Under the pieces are notes generated by a model. It did not search any database. It saw only the letters and a list, made by a program, of their open reading frames with translations, and was not told the origin of the DNA. From CABMKH01 sp040797625 (GTDB lineage: Bacteria; Bacillota; Clostridia; Tissierellales; Tissierellaceae): 64,000 bases of DNA. Below, one piece after another: positions 16,672-25,723 of this stretch (its first letter is position 1; every line of letters begins with the position of its first letter). Position numbers and translations under genes: made by a program. Location of the stretch: the NCBI GenBank assembly GCA_052067355.1, contig JBQHQH010000001.1:316565-380564 (forward strand), written 5' to 3'.

Positions 16672-16720
16672 TTTTACCTCCTAATTTTTGATATTGACTT
16701 AAAATTACAAAGTAAAATAC

Positions 16721-16976
16721 AAAAAGCCCGTCTCTCATTACAAGAGACGAGCAAAAGGCCCGCGGTGCCACTCTAATTGTATTTTAACTAAGTTAAAACT
16801 ACAACTCGATTCAAATAACGCTTTGAATGCGTAATGAGATACTCACCATTGGCTTTGTCTCATTAATCTCAGCAACTCTCTTCACTATACTTTCCATATC
16901 CTGGCTCTCACCTCACCCAGTTCTCTGTAAAATTTACTCATATAGCTACTCTTTACTTCTTCGACTTTTTTGTATT
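16721..16976 (-). promoter_or_regulatory. T-box leader, probable Glu (GAG) specifier, with terminator
   Basis: On the minus strand the T-box TGGCACCGCGG (complement of 16760-16770) and a 10-base terminator stem followed by five T (16721-16752) are clear. Stem I shows the GGTGAGGTGAGAG apical pattern. The specifier loop has AGTA opposite GAA, with helix GCTATAT/GTATAGT above it. The triplet after GAA is GAG, a Glu codon. The variable T-box base C would pair with a G discriminator base. Uncharged tRNA should stabilise the antiterminator and turn on the lipoprotein and GTPase genes. Confidence 0.9.
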
Positions 16977-16983
16977 GTATCTA

Positions 16984-17012
16984 ATAATACTTTCTAAAAA
17001 CTATTTTGTCAA
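16984..17012 (-). promoter_or_regulatory. Promoter of the T-box leader
   Basis: On the minus strand there is TTGACA (complement of 17007-17012), a 17-base spacer and TATTAT (complement of 16984-16989). Confidence 0.82.
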
Positions 17013-17224
17013 GGGACATTTGGAAATATTTTGAAAAATGTTTTTCTGCTAAAAATTCAAAATAAATATATACCCCATTGACTTTACTGTTTAAGTTTCT
17101 CTCTATCCTACAATAAATACATGCATATATAAGTTTTTATCATAGATATCTACTTTTTTAATAATTATCCCTAATGGATACTTTTCAAAGAATATATTAT
17201 TATATTTATCATATAATATGTCAT

Positions 17225-17265
17225 AAAAAACTCATATCAGCTGGAGTTTTATACTCCAGCTGATA
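17225..17265 (-). terminator. Terminator of the GrpB gene
   Basis: The stem ATATCAGCTGGAG/CTCCAGCTGATAT with a T-rich loop is followed by six T on the minus strand. A diverged copy of this hairpin lies at 20145-20187. The stretch 17013-17224 between this and the T-box promoter is AT-rich with nothing recognisable. Confidence 0.87.
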
Positions 17266-17276
17266 TTTAGCTGCAC

Positions 17277-17870
17277 TTACCCGGGGATCATGTCACTTTC
17301 AGGCACATATCTATCTCTAAATTCTTCTCTTGCTTTTTCTGTATGCCTCATAATAAAGTCTGTCTTTGCCTCAGTATATCCATCACGATTATGTCTATAT
17401 TTAGGCAATAGGCTTAGCTTAAACTCTCCATATGCTTCGGCAACATCCCTATGTACTAAAAGATAATCTCTAAAATAGAGCTCATCCCAATCACCTAGAT
17501 ATCGAACATGAAGGTGGTATACCTTTTCGGAAAATCCATCAGGTGTATATCCCTTGTTAAATACAAGTCCTTTATCCCCTTCATTCATCAATATCCACCC
17601 ATCATTCATAAGAACAACTTTTAGCTGTTCCATCTTTGAATCTCTCCCAATCTCCATTAATATATCTACTGTTGGCTTTGAAATTAGTCCCTTCACTGAA
17701 CTACTTCCAATATGATTAATTCTCTTAATATTTTTTAAGCCTACACATCCTATGATATTGTCCTTTTCCAATTCATACCACTTACTATAATCTGAATTAT
17801 GTTCTCTTAAAATTATAGGAAATAAAGCCCATAATTCTTCTAAAGTCATTTCTGATAATAATTTTTTCAT
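17277..17870 (-). CDS. GrpB family protein (predicted nucleotidyltransferase fold)
   Basis: This 197-residue protein matches the GrpB/UPF0157 family. It has the helical start LWALFPIILREHNSDYSKWYELEKDNI, the hallmark INHIGSSSVKGLISKPTVDILMEI (polymerase-beta-like G-S motif and Asp), and VYHLHVRYLGDWDELYFRDYLLVH. The family has a nucleotidyltransferase-like fold; its substrates are unclear, and some members are linked to CoA. It is a single-gene unit with AGGAGATATAT before its ATG and its own terminator. Confidence 0.87.
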   Translation of the reverse strand: MKKLLSEMTLEELWALFPIILREHNSDYSKWYELEKDNIIGCVGLKNIKRINHIGSSSVKGLISKPTVDILMEIGRDSKMEQLKVVLMNDGWILMNEGDKGLVFNKGYTPDGFSEKVYHLHVRYLGDWDELYFRDYLLVHRDVAEAYGEFKLSLLPKYRHNRDGYTEAKTDFIMRHTEKAREEFRDRYVPESDMIPG

Positions 17871-18133
17871 ATATATCTCCTATCCTGTCCCCATTGTTCC
17901 ACTTATAAAGGTTAGATTTTTCGACTTAAATTCTCCTAACTAAAATTCTATAAAAAAATGTATTGCCAGCCTAGCTGTGTTTTTATCCTTATAAGTGTAA
18001 TTTTATATTTATCATATCTATAAGTCAAACTCTATAATCATAAAATCTTAATAAAATAACTTAAATGATAAATCATGATAATTAAAAATATAAATAATAT
18101 CAGTACACATAATAGCCCCTACATTCAATTAAA

Positions 18134-18185
18134 ATAGGGCTATCTCAAAAGTAATTTATCCTATTACTCTTGAAATGGCCCTCTA
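18134..18185. terminator. Imperfect hairpin after manA, likely operon terminator
   Basis: AGGGC-TATCTCAA-AAGTAAT pairs with ATTACTC-TTGAAAT-GGCCCT over about 20 pairs with small mismatches. On the minus strand it follows the manA stop and is followed by a short T run. The rest of 17871-18248 is AT-rich, and I see no gene there. Confidence 0.6.
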
Positions 18186-18248
18186 TCTCTGTTAAGTTAT
18201 TGAATTTAATATGACTGCAAAGATTAGATAATTAAAATTTAAATCTAT

Positions 18249-19196
18249 CTATACATAAGATACAATAATACTTATAGTCCCATCAAGTATAAATTTATTG
18301 ACCTTTGAAGATAACATAAAATGGTCTCCCTTAGTAATGGGATATCTTTTCCCATCTATAGACAATGCTCCCTCACCTTCAATAACACTCATCAACATAA
18401 ATGGATGATCATTTTCTAAACTCACATGATCTTTTACCTCATATTTTTCTACAGTAAAGTATGGAGATTTGATCAGCTCTGTCTTTGTCATTCCATCCAT
18501 ATTTATTATCTCTGGAATAGGCTGCCTATTTATAAATGGAACTTCTATTACATCCTTGGACTTTTCAATATGAAGTTCCCTTAGATTTCCTTGTTCATCT
18601 CTTCTATCGTAATCATAAAGCCTATACGTAGTATCTGAATTCTGCTGTATTTCCAACACTAAAGTACCAGCCTTTAATGCATGAACAGTACCACTTGGTA
18701 CATATAAAAAGTCTCCTCTTTGGATTGGAATAGTCTGTAATAACTCATCCCATTGTCCTCTATCTATCATGTCATGGAGTTCTTCTCTATTTTTTGCCTT
18801 AATTCCATATATCAACTTAGCATCTCTTTTACAATCTAAAACATACCAACATTCTGTCTTCCCCAATTCTCCATTTTCATGTTCTTTGGCATATTCATCT
18901 CCAGGATGAACTTGAACTGATAGATCGTCATTGGCATCAATGATCTTTATTAGTATAGGAAATTTCTCACCTGGAATTTCTCCAAATAATTCCCTATGTT
19001 CTTCCCATAATTCTCCTAAAGTTTTTCCCTTATACTTTCCATTTTTGACTATGCTCTGTCCATTGGGATGAGTTGAAATACCCCAACATTCCCCTGTTTT
19101 ATCAGTAGGAATATCATATCCAAAATCCTTTAATCTATCTCCACCCCATATCTTACTTTTAAAAACTGGCTCGAAAAATAATACATCTCCACTCAT
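18249..19196 (-). CDS. manA: Mannose-6-phosphate isomerase, class I
   Basis: This 315-residue cupin enzyme has the start FEPVFKSKIWGGDRLKDFGYDIP. The zinc site is LSVQVHPGDEYAKEHENGELGKTECWYVL (His, His/Glu) with the second-half His in YVPSGTVHAL. It interconverts mannose-6-phosphate and fructose-6-phosphate. The length fits the short Bacillus/Clostridia class. As the last gene of the sugar operon it would feed phosphorylated mannose from the ROK kinases into glycolysis. This suggests that the operon handles mannose or a mannose-containing sugar. AGGAGG precedes the ATG by eight bases. Confidence 0.93.
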   Translation of the reverse strand: MSGDVLFFEPVFKSKIWGGDRLKDFGYDIPTDKTGECWGISTHPNGQSIVKNGKYKGKTLGELWEEHRELFGEIPGEKFPILIKIIDANDDLSVQVHPGDEYAKEHENGELGKTECWYVLDCKRDAKLIYGIKAKNREELHDMIDRGQWDELLQTIPIQRGDFLYVPSGTVHALKAGTLVLEIQQNSDTTYRLYDYDRRDEQGNLRELHIEKSKDVIEVPFINRQPIPEIINMDGMTKTELIKSPYFTVEKYEVKDHVSLENDHPFMLMSVIEGEGALSIDGKRYPITKGDHFMLSSKVNKFILDGTISIIVSYV

Positions 19197-19221
19197 CTGC
19201 CTATCCTCCTACTAATTTACT

Positions 19222-20079
19222 CTATAGATTCTGTTTAGCTAATATCAATCCTCCAATGATTCCAGCATTATCTCCCAAGGAAGGATTAACTATATATTGA
19301 TCAATAGGCGGCACTTCAACATAGTTCCCCAATAAAGCTATAAATTCCTTTTTAATCAATTCCAGTATATGTCTCTGTTTCATGACACCGCCTCCTAGAA
19401 TGATCTTTTCTGGTCTCAGAATCAAAGTATAATCTACTAGCCCTTGGGCTATATAGTAGGCTAGGATGTTCCAAATCTCATGATCAGGTCCTAAGCTTTG
19501 AGCTTTAACTCCATATCTCTTCTCTACAGAAGGTCCAGCAGCTAGTCCCTCAAGGCAATCTCCATGATATGGACACCAACCTTTAAAATCGTCCTTAGGA
19601 TGAGGTCTTACTATAATATGCCCCATTTCTGGATGTCCAAAACCTTCTATAAAATTTCCATTGAATATAGCCCCTCCTCCTATTCCTGTACCTATAGTTA
19701 GATAAATACAGCTATTATCTTTTATGGCACTCCCAACTTCATATTCTCCTAAACAAGCTGCATTTACATCGGTGGTCCAGCCAATTGGAATATTATAATG
19801 TTCTTTCATTTCTCCAAGAAAATTAAAATCTTTCCAACCGGGCTTAGGTGTAGATGTCACATATCCATACTTTGGCGATTTCTTATTTATATCAATAGGA
19901 CCGAAAGAGCCTATTCCTATGGCTTTTAAGTCCTCATAAGAGTCAAAAAAATCAAAGACCTTTCGTAGGGTTTCAAATGGATAACTAGTAAAAAAGGAAG
20001 TTCTTTCCACTATGTTTAAATCTTCATCGCTTACTGCACAAACAAATTTTGTTCCCCCTGCTTCAATAGCACCCAGCAT
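19222..20079 (-). CDS. ROK family fructokinase/mannokinase-like sugar kinase
   Basis: This 285-residue kinase has the N-terminal ATP-binding EAGGTKFVCA, the sugar-binding DVNAACLGE and a Gly-rich GTGIGGGAIFNG. The zinc motif HPEMGHI...CPYHGDCLEGLAAGPS is that of the ScrK/GmuE fructokinase subgroup of ROK proteins. It should phosphorylate fructose or mannose at C6 in the cytosol. It sits 25 bases upstream of manA on the same strand, so the pair forms a mannose/fructose entry module. Confidence 0.9.
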   Translation of the reverse strand: MLGAIEAGGTKFVCAVSDEDLNIVERTSFFTSYPFETLRKVFDFFDSYEDLKAIGIGSFGPIDINKKSPKYGYVTSTPKPGWKDFNFLGEMKEHYNIPIGWTTDVNAACLGEYEVGSAIKDNSCIYLTIGTGIGGGAIFNGNFIEGFGHPEMGHIIVRPHPKDDFKGWCPYHGDCLEGLAAGPSVEKRYGVKAQSLGPDHEIWNILAYYIAQGLVDYTLILRPEKIILGGGVMKQRHILELIKKEFIALLGNYVEVPPIDQYIVNPSLGDNAGIIGGLILAKQNL

Positions 20080-20144
20080 AAAAATTCCTCCATTCAGTTA
20101 TTGCAACTACTTCTATATTCTTTTTTACCTATATCAAGTATATA

Positions 20145-20187
20145 GAAAAAACTTATATCAGATGAAGTCTTCTACTCAAGCTGATAT
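20145..20187 (-). terminator. Weak hairpin between the two ROK genes
   Basis: An imperfect stem (TATCAG...CTGATA with inner GAAG/CT-CAAG pairing) is followed by six T on the minus strand, 75 bases after the first ROK gene. It resembles the hairpin at 17225-17265 along its whole length, including the flanking A and T runs. Confidence 0.5.
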
Positions 20188-20260
20188 TTTACTATATATT
20201 AGCCACTAACACAAAATTCTATATTATATATGATACCATAAAATATTAAATGTTGTACCT

Positions 20261-21211
20261 TTACACTAGTGCAGTAACCACTGCACCATAATCTCCTATT
20301 TTTTCACCTAATTGAGCAGGCACTATTTGAACCGCATTCCTAGAAGACTCTAAGCTTTCCCTTTTAATTTCTTCATACATGGTATCATCTAAAAACTTTC
20401 CTGCTCGGACATAAATACTACCTACTATAATTAGTTCAGGGTTTAAGATATCAATCAATATTGATAATCCTCGTCCAAAATATTTACCTGATTTTCTAAA
20501 TACATCTAAGGCATCTTCATGGCCTTTATGAGCAGCTTCTGCTACATCCTTTGTTGTAATATCTTCTATACTACTTTTGACAAAAGATGCTTTCAGTCCT
20601 TGTTCTTTAAGAGTATAAGCCTTTTCTCTTGCAATTTGAGCAATACCACCTCCACTGCAAAATCCTTCAAAGCTCCCACATTTTCCATATCCTATAGGTC
20701 CTTCTTCTTCTAGTCGTATATGACCTACCTCACCAGCCATATTACTACTGCCAGTATATAATTGTCCATTTAATATAAGTCCAGCTCCCAGTCCAGTACC
20801 AAAAGTGAGGAATATAATATTTTCATATCCCTTTCCTGCCCCATATTTCCATTCTGCTAAAGCACAGGCATCTGCATCATTTTGTAGTTTTGCTTTTACT
20901 CCTAATCTCCTATAAATATAATCTACAATAGGAACATTATCCCATCCCGGAAGATTAGGTGGAGACTTAATAATTCCACTTTTGCTATTTAACGGTCCTC
21001 CACATGAAATTCCTATTTTATATCCATTATTATTCACATTAAAATGATCTAGCATTTTTATGCTTTCTGCAATTAACTCATCTATAACATATTTCCAATC
21101 CCTAGTGGTCTTTATCTCTACTCTATCTAGAAAGTGAATATCTCCATCTACTTCTTCTGCTAATATAACTGCTGATTTTGTTCCACCAATATCAAATCCT
21201 AAGACCATCAT
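20261..21211 (-). CDS. ROK family sugar kinase (glucokinase-like)
   Basis: This 316-residue ROK kinase has VLGFDIGGTKSAVIL at the N-terminus, the catalytic/sugar site LQNDADACALAEW, ATP-site FGTGLGAGLILNG and the EVGHIRL motif. The usual zinc CxCGxxGCLE is altered to KCGSFEGFCSGGG, which keeps two or three Cys in a different spacing. It should phosphorylate an aldose or amino sugar in the cytosol. Its ATG overlaps the end of the SIS-domain gene by four bases, so the two are translationally coupled and probably act on consecutive intermediates. Confidence 0.88.
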   Translation of the reverse strand: MMVLGFDIGGTKSAVILAEEVDGDIHFLDRVEIKTTRDWKYVIDELIAESIKMLDHFNVNNNGYKIGISCGGPLNSKSGIIKSPPNLPGWDNVPIVDYIYRRLGVKAKLQNDADACALAEWKYGAGKGYENIIFLTFGTGLGAGLILNGQLYTGSSNMAGEVGHIRLEEEGPIGYGKCGSFEGFCSGGGIAQIAREKAYTLKEQGLKASFVKSSIEDITTKDVAEAAHKGHEDALDVFRKSGKYFGRGLSILIDILNPELIIVGSIYVRAGKFLDDTMYEEIKRESLESSRNAVQIVPAQLGEKIGDYGAVVTALV

Positions 21212-21861
21212 ATCTCTTCACCAAATATTTCATGTTCTATTGCTCTACAGATAAGATGATATAATGGAAGGTGATATTCCTGCACTCTAAAGGTCTCCTT
21301 GGCAGGAGCATTCAATAGAACATGGCTTATATCTTTAAGCTTTCCACCAGTTTCTCCTGTGAAACATATTACAAATAGTCCCTTTGCCTTTGCTATCTTA
21401 GCTCCATATGCTACATTTGATGAATTTCCTGAAGTGGATAATCCAATAAATATATCACTTTCTCCTCCATAGACATATACCTGTTGAGCATAGGCCATAT
21501 CGTAACTTACATCATTTCCATATGCACTTAAAAACCCTGTCTGAGACACTAAAGATATGGCAGGTATTCCCCCTTGAAGGCATCCTATCATATATTTATC
21601 TTCCTCTGGAAATAGTTCTGAGAGTTTTCCTTGAAACTCCTCATCTATAGGTCGTTTAATATAAAATTCCTTCAAAAGTTCCCCTACAATATGCTCACTA
21701 TCTGAAGCACTTCCACCATTGCCACATACCAATATTTTACCACCTTTTTTCACTCTATTAACAACTTCTTTGATAATATATCTTAACTTTTCTTCTAGAT
21801 AATTCATCTCAGGGTAATCTCGTTTGAATTCTTGAATCATAATCTCCGTATTTCTTTTCAA
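21208..21861 (-). CDS. SIS domain sugar-phosphate isomerase (GmhA/DiaA-like)
   Basis: This 217-residue protein has a sugar isomerase fold with GKILVCGNGGSASDSEHIVGELLKEF (residues about 41-66) and the phosphate-binding STSGNSSNVAYGAKIAKAKG. Spacing and motifs resemble phosphoheptose isomerase GmhA and DiaA. A long insert between them (KRPIDEEFQGKLSELFPEEDKYMIG) also occurs in some GmhA-like proteins. It likely isomerises a sugar phosphate made by the coupled ROK kinase. No heptose or LPS genes are nearby, so a GmhA role is unlikely. The start is a TTG after GGGAGGAAG. Confidence 0.85.
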   Translation of the reverse strand: MKRNTEIMIQEFKRDYPEMNYLEEKLRYIIKEVVNRVKKGGKILVCGNGGSASDSEHIVGELLKEFYIKRPIDEEFQGKLSELFPEEDKYMIGCLQGGIPAISLVSQTGFLSAYGNDVSYDMAYAQQVYVYGGESDIFIGLSTSGNSSNVAYGAKIAKAKGLFVICFTGETGGKLKDISHVLLNAPAKETFRVQEYHLPLYHLICRAIEHEIFGEEI

Positions 21862-21950
21862 TTCTTCTTCCTCCCTTAAACCTCAATCAATACAATTATG
21901 TAAAGCAAATCTATCTGATGGCTTGCAATTTAAATTACTGTAATTTTTTT

Positions 21951-21976
21951 AAAGAGGTTACCTAGGTAACCTCTTT
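21951..21976. repeat. Perfect 26-base palindrome after the sugar-binding-protein gene
   Basis: AAAGAGGTTACCT reads identically on both strands across the centre. On the minus strand it is followed by A rather than T, so it is not a standard terminator. It may protect the 3' end of the abundant binding-protein mRNA, or attenuate the downstream SIS/ROK genes. Confidence 0.65.
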
Positions 21977-22000
21977 AAGTATCTTTTATATGGATAAAAA

Positions 22001-22933
22001 TTAATCTTTCTTTATGACAGAAACTCCTGTGTCAATAAAATCTGTATCTATAGTCTCACCATTTAGTGCTTTAACTGCTGTCTTAATCCCTTCATAACCC
22101 ATTACATCAGGATTTTGTGACATAGTAGCTAATAGATATCCTTCTTCTATCAGTTGTAATATAGTATCAGATTTATCAAATCCAACACCTATAACTTCTC
22201 CACCAGCCTCTTTAATAGCATTTCCTATACCTACTGTAGAACCTTCATTTCCACCAAAGATTCCCACTGCTCCTTCAGTAATATAGTTTGCTGCTATATC
22301 CTTTGATCTTGCTGCATCTCCATCTCCATATTGAGTTTCAAGAATTTGAAAATCTGTTCCTTCAAATGCAGCTCTGAATCCTTTTTCTCTCTGTATAGTA
22401 GAATCTGTAGATGCATTTACACTTACAATTCCAATCCTACCTGATTCTATACCTTTAGCTTTTAAAGCATTAAGCATTTCTTCTCCTGCAGTTTTACCAG
22501 CTGCTTCGTTATTTGTAGCCAATGTTTGAACTGCTGGGAAATCTGCTGGAGAGTCAACATATACAATCTTTATTCCCTCTGCTTCAGCTTCCTTTAGAGC
22601 AGCTGTTACTGCATCTGGTCCATTTGCTGCAAGAAGTATTGCATCAGCTCCGCCAGCAATAGCATTATTAATACTTTCTATTTGCTTAGCATCATCCTTT
22701 ACATCAGGTGCAAACCATTGATAATCTACATTACCTAATTCATCTACTGCTTCTTTAGCTCCTTTATCTACAGTAACCCAATGTTGATCCATTTGATCCA
22801 TAGTGATTAGATAAATCTTATGTTTATCTCCTTCACTTCCACTACTTTCTCCATTATCTACAGCTTTAGAACATCCCACTGCTGAAAATACCACTGTCAA
22901 AACTAAACCTAATATAAAGAGTTTTTTCTTCAT
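22001..22933 (-). CDS. Sugar ABC transporter substrate-binding lipoprotein (RbsB/periplasmic-binding type 4)
   Basis: This 310-residue protein has a lipoprotein signal (SAVGCS, Cys near 21) and the type 1 periplasmic-binding fold of ribose/xylose/inositol proteins. Seen are IYLITMDQMDQHWVTVDKGAKEA, GADAILLAANGPDAVTAALKEAEAEGIKIVYVDSP and ADF...TNNEAAGKTAGEEM. It binds a sugar outside the cell for the adjacent permease/ATPase pair. Trp in the DQHWVTVD loop is a typical ring-stacking residue. Good AGGAGG. It precedes the SIS and kinase genes, with a palindrome between. Confidence 0.9.
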   Translation of the reverse strand: MKKKLFILGLVLTVVFSAVGCSKAVDNGESSGSEGDKHKIYLITMDQMDQHWVTVDKGAKEAVDELGNVDYQWFAPDVKDDAKQIESINNAIAGGADAILLAANGPDAVTAALKEAEAEGIKIVYVDSPADFPAVQTLATNNEAAGKTAGEEMLNALKAKGIESGRIGIVSVNASTDSTIQREKGFRAAFEGTDFQILETQYGDGDAARSKDIAANYITEGAVGIFGGNEGSTVGIGNAIKEAGGEVIGVGFDKSDTILQLIEEGYLLATMSQNPDVMGYEGIKTAVKALNGETIDTDFIDTGVSVIKKD

Positions 22934-23026
22934 AATATTTCCTCCTATTTTTATTTATTTTAAAGCTTTTGCTTCAAAAACAAGTAACAAAGAAAATCTT
23001 ATACCTTACTACACATTAGACTCAAT

Positions 23027-24025
23027 TTAAGCTTTGGATCTATTTTTATTTGCTCTTACTACTATGTCTAAAAGGACAGATATGATAACTATAATTCCTA
23101 TAACTATATTTCTAATAGCTACTGGTGCTCCTGCAAATTGAAGACCATTTTGCAGTACTCCCCAAATAGATGCACCTACAATAGTCCCTAAAAGTATTCC
23201 CTGTCCTCCTAGTGTACTTACTCCGCCTATAACAGAAGCTGCCACTGCATAAAGTTCATAACCTGTTCCAGCATCCATAGTGCCCATTCCACTAGTAGCA
23301 GTGATGACTAAACCTACTGTAGCAGAACATATTGAACTTACCAAATATGTCTTTGTAATAGTACTAGAGATGTTTACTCCTGATAGATGAGCTGCATGGA
23401 TGTTACTTCCTACGGCATAGATATGTCTTCCTGTTCTAGTTCTACTCAATATAAAGTTAAATACAAGCCAGATTACTAAGGCTATCCATATAGTATTATA
23501 TAGTCCAAAGGTCTTTCCATAGTAAAAGAAGTTTCTAAATCTCTCTGCTGCTGATCCTATGGAATCTGTATTATAGTTATTGTTTACAATCTGTGCTATA
23601 CCCCTAGCTATAGTCATAGTACCCAAGGTAGCTATAAAAGCTGGAAGCTTAGCTTTAGATATCAAATTCCCATTTAGTAAACCAATGATAAGTGCTGCTA
23701 TATAAGTAACAACTACTGCCATCCATGGGTTCATACCTTTTGTCATAAGAGTTGCCGAAATCATACAACTCATTCCCACAACTGATCCTATAGATAGATC
23801 AATATTTCCCGTAATCAATACATAGGATTGACCAATACCAATCAATATAATTGGAGCAATCTGTCTCAAAAGATTGGAAATATTTCTATTTGAAAAAAAG
23901 TTAGGATTTAAAATTCCAAATACTATAATAAGGATAATAAGTCCAATACTTACTGTGACAACTTGACCCATTCCTCTCTTTGAAAAGAGCTTCATAAACT
24001 TATTGGATACTTTGCTATTTTCCAT
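23027..24025 (-). CDS. Sugar ABC transporter permease (RbsC-like)
   Basis: About 332 residues with eight to ten membrane segments. It carries the family marks GQSYVLITGNIDLSIGSVVGM, the coupling loop GRHIYAVGSNIHAAHLSGVNI and GGVSTLGGQGILLGTIVGASIWGVLQNGL. It forms the membrane channel for the sugar delivered by the lipoprotein. I place the start at the ATG of MENSKV (24025), which has GGAGGAG eight bases upstream. An earlier in-frame start at 24058 lacks a ribosome binding site and would overlap the ATPase gene. Confidence 0.9.
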   Translation of the reverse strand: MENSKVSNKFMKLFSKRGMGQVVTVSIGLIILIIVFGILNPNFFSNRNISNLLRQIAPIILIGIGQSYVLITGNIDLSIGSVVGMSCMISATLMTKGMNPWMAVVVTYIAALIIGLLNGNLISKAKLPAFIATLGTMTIARGIAQIVNNNYNTDSIGSAAERFRNFFYYGKTFGLYNTIWIALVIWLVFNFILSRTRTGRHIYAVGSNIHAAHLSGVNISSTITKTYLVSSICSATVGLVITATSGMGTMDAGTGYELYAVAASVIGGVSTLGGQGILLGTIVGASIWGVLQNGLQFAGAPVAIRNIVIGIIVIISVLLDIVVRANKNRSKA

Positions 24026-24047
24026 ATAATAATCTCCTCCATTCTTA

Positions 24048-25565
24048 CTAAGCCTCAAGTTTGTTTTCTATTTTCTTATCAAATTTAGTAGCATATTCTA
24101 AAATAGTATCCTGAGTAGCATCTTTTATATCTAAGTCCTTGGTGATTTTTCCATCAGCCATAACTAATATCCTATCACTCATTCCTAATATCTCTGGCAT
24201 CTCAGATGAGACAAATAGGACACCAATTCCTTGGTCTTTTAATTCATTCATTAGATTGTATATTTCAACTTTGGCAGCCACATCAATACCTCTAGTAGGT
24301 TCATCAAAGATGACCACTCTAGAGTTTCTAGCTAACCACTTTCCCACAACTACTTTCTGTTGATTTCCTCCAGAAAGTCCCTCTGCATTACCTTCTACAC
24401 TAGCTAATCGAATATGGAGATTCTTAACGGTTTCTTTGATCATATCACTCTCTTTTTTTCTATTTACTATCCCCATTTTAGATGAAAGCATATCTAAATT
24501 TGGAAGAGCAATATTATCTCTTATACTCAATTTGGTACATAGACCATCTTTTTTTCTATCTTCAGGTACAAGTACAATTCCAGCTTCTATAGCATCCATT
24601 GGTTTATTGATGTTTACTTCCACTCCATCAAGAAAGATTTTTCCTGATTTCTTTGGATCAGCTCCGAATAATACCCTAGTGGTTTCAGTCCTTCCTGCTC
24701 CAATTAGACCAGCAATACCCACTATTTCCCCTTCATAGAGGGAGAAGCTAATATCCCTTACATGATCTCCTGCATTTAAATTCTCCACTTCTAGTATCTT
24801 CTTTCCTACACTTCTCTTTATTCGTGGAAACTTTTCTGTGATTTCTCGTCCTACCATATATGCGATGATTTCCCTAAGGCTTGTATCTTTATAATCCATA
24901 GAAGTTATATATTGTCCATCTCTCAAGATCATAACTCTATCTACAATATGCTCAAGTTCTTCAAGCCTATGGGATATATATACTATTCCATGTCCCTCAC
25001 TTTTCAATCTTTTTATAATAGTAAAGAGATCATCAATTTCCCTTGAAGTCAAAGCTGATGTAGGTTCATCCATAATAAGTATTTTAGCATTAGTCGACAA
25101 TGCCTTTGCTATTTCTACCATCTGTTGTTTAGATACAGATAGGTCCCCCACTAAAGTCTCAGGATCAATATCTATATTTAATCTGCCGAGAATCTCGCGA
25201 GCTTTTTGATTCATTTCTCCGTCAGATAAGATACCTTTTTTAGTCATTTCCCTTCCTAGAAAAATATTTTGAGCCACAGTAAGATGATCGCACATATTTA
25301 ATTCTTGGTGAATAATTGCTATTCCCAGTTCTTGGGCTCTAACTGGACCCATCTCCTCAATTGTCTCATCAAATATCTTCATTGTCCCAGAATCTTTTGT
25401 ATATACTCCCGACAATATCTTCATCAATGTTGACTTCCCTGCACCATTTTCTCCAAGTAAAGCAAGAACCTCTCCTGATTTCAATTTAAATGAAACATTG
25501 TCAAGAGCCTTTACCCCAGGAAAACTTTTGCAGACATTATCTAATTCTACAATGTAATTACTCAT
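24048..25565 (-). CDS. Sugar ABC transporter ATP-binding protein, two ABC domains (RbsA-like)
   Basis: This 505-residue tandem ABC ATPase has a complete first half: Walker A GENGAGKS, VSKQQMVEIAKAL signature, Walker B ILIMDEPTSAL. In the second half the P-loop is altered, GLIGAGRTE, as in all RbsA proteins, with the signature LSGGNQQKVVVGKWL and VVIFDEPTRGID. It powers import of the sugar. The full motif set contrasts with the degenerate paralogue encoded upstream (25724-27166). An 8-base inverted repeat lies between them. Confidence 0.92.
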   Translation of the reverse strand: MSNYIVELDNVCKSFPGVKALDNVSFKLKSGEVLALLGENGAGKSTLMKILSGVYTKDSGTMKIFDETIEEMGPVRAQELGIAIIHQELNMCDHLTVAQNIFLGREMTKKGILSDGEMNQKAREILGRLNIDIDPETLVGDLSVSKQQMVEIAKALSTNAKILIMDEPTSALTSREIDDLFTIIKRLKSEGHGIVYISHRLEELEHIVDRVMILRDGQYITSMDYKDTSLREIIAYMVGREITEKFPRIKRSVGKKILEVENLNAGDHVRDISFSLYEGEIVGIAGLIGAGRTETTRVLFGADPKKSGKIFLDGVEVNINKPMDAIEAGIVLVPEDRKKDGLCTKLSIRDNIALPNLDMLSSKMGIVNRKKESDMIKETVKNLHIRLASVEGNAEGLSGGNQQKVVVGKWLARNSRVVIFDEPTRGIDVAAKVEIYNLMNELKDQGIGVLFVSSEMPEILGMSDRILVMADGKITKDLDIKDATQDTILEYATKFDKKIENKLEA

Positions 25566-25592
25566 AAGAATCCCCCTAACTCATCTTTCCGA

Positions 25593-25612
25593 TTTAATCT
25601 AATAAGATTAAA
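25593..25612. promoter_or_regulatory. Inverted repeat upstream of the sugar ABC transporter
   Basis: TTTAATCT-AATA-AGATTAAA is a perfect 8-base inverted repeat, 28 bases before the transporter ATPase start and inside the 158-base gap that follows the regulatory genes. It is a plausible operator marking a second promoter of the operon. Confidence 0.4.
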
Positions 25613-25723
25613 TATAATCATATCTTCTCCTTGAGTTCCTTAAGAAAAGGATACCATAAACAAGATAAGCCTATGGGGGAGAATCTTTTGAATTAGGGGG
25701 ACATTTATTAGATGTTTCTTTTT

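Noticed and set aside
16984..17276. Possible small gene between the T-box promoter and the GrpB terminator
   Set aside because: No frame with a ribosome binding site and more than about 20 codons is seen; the stretch is simply AT-rich.
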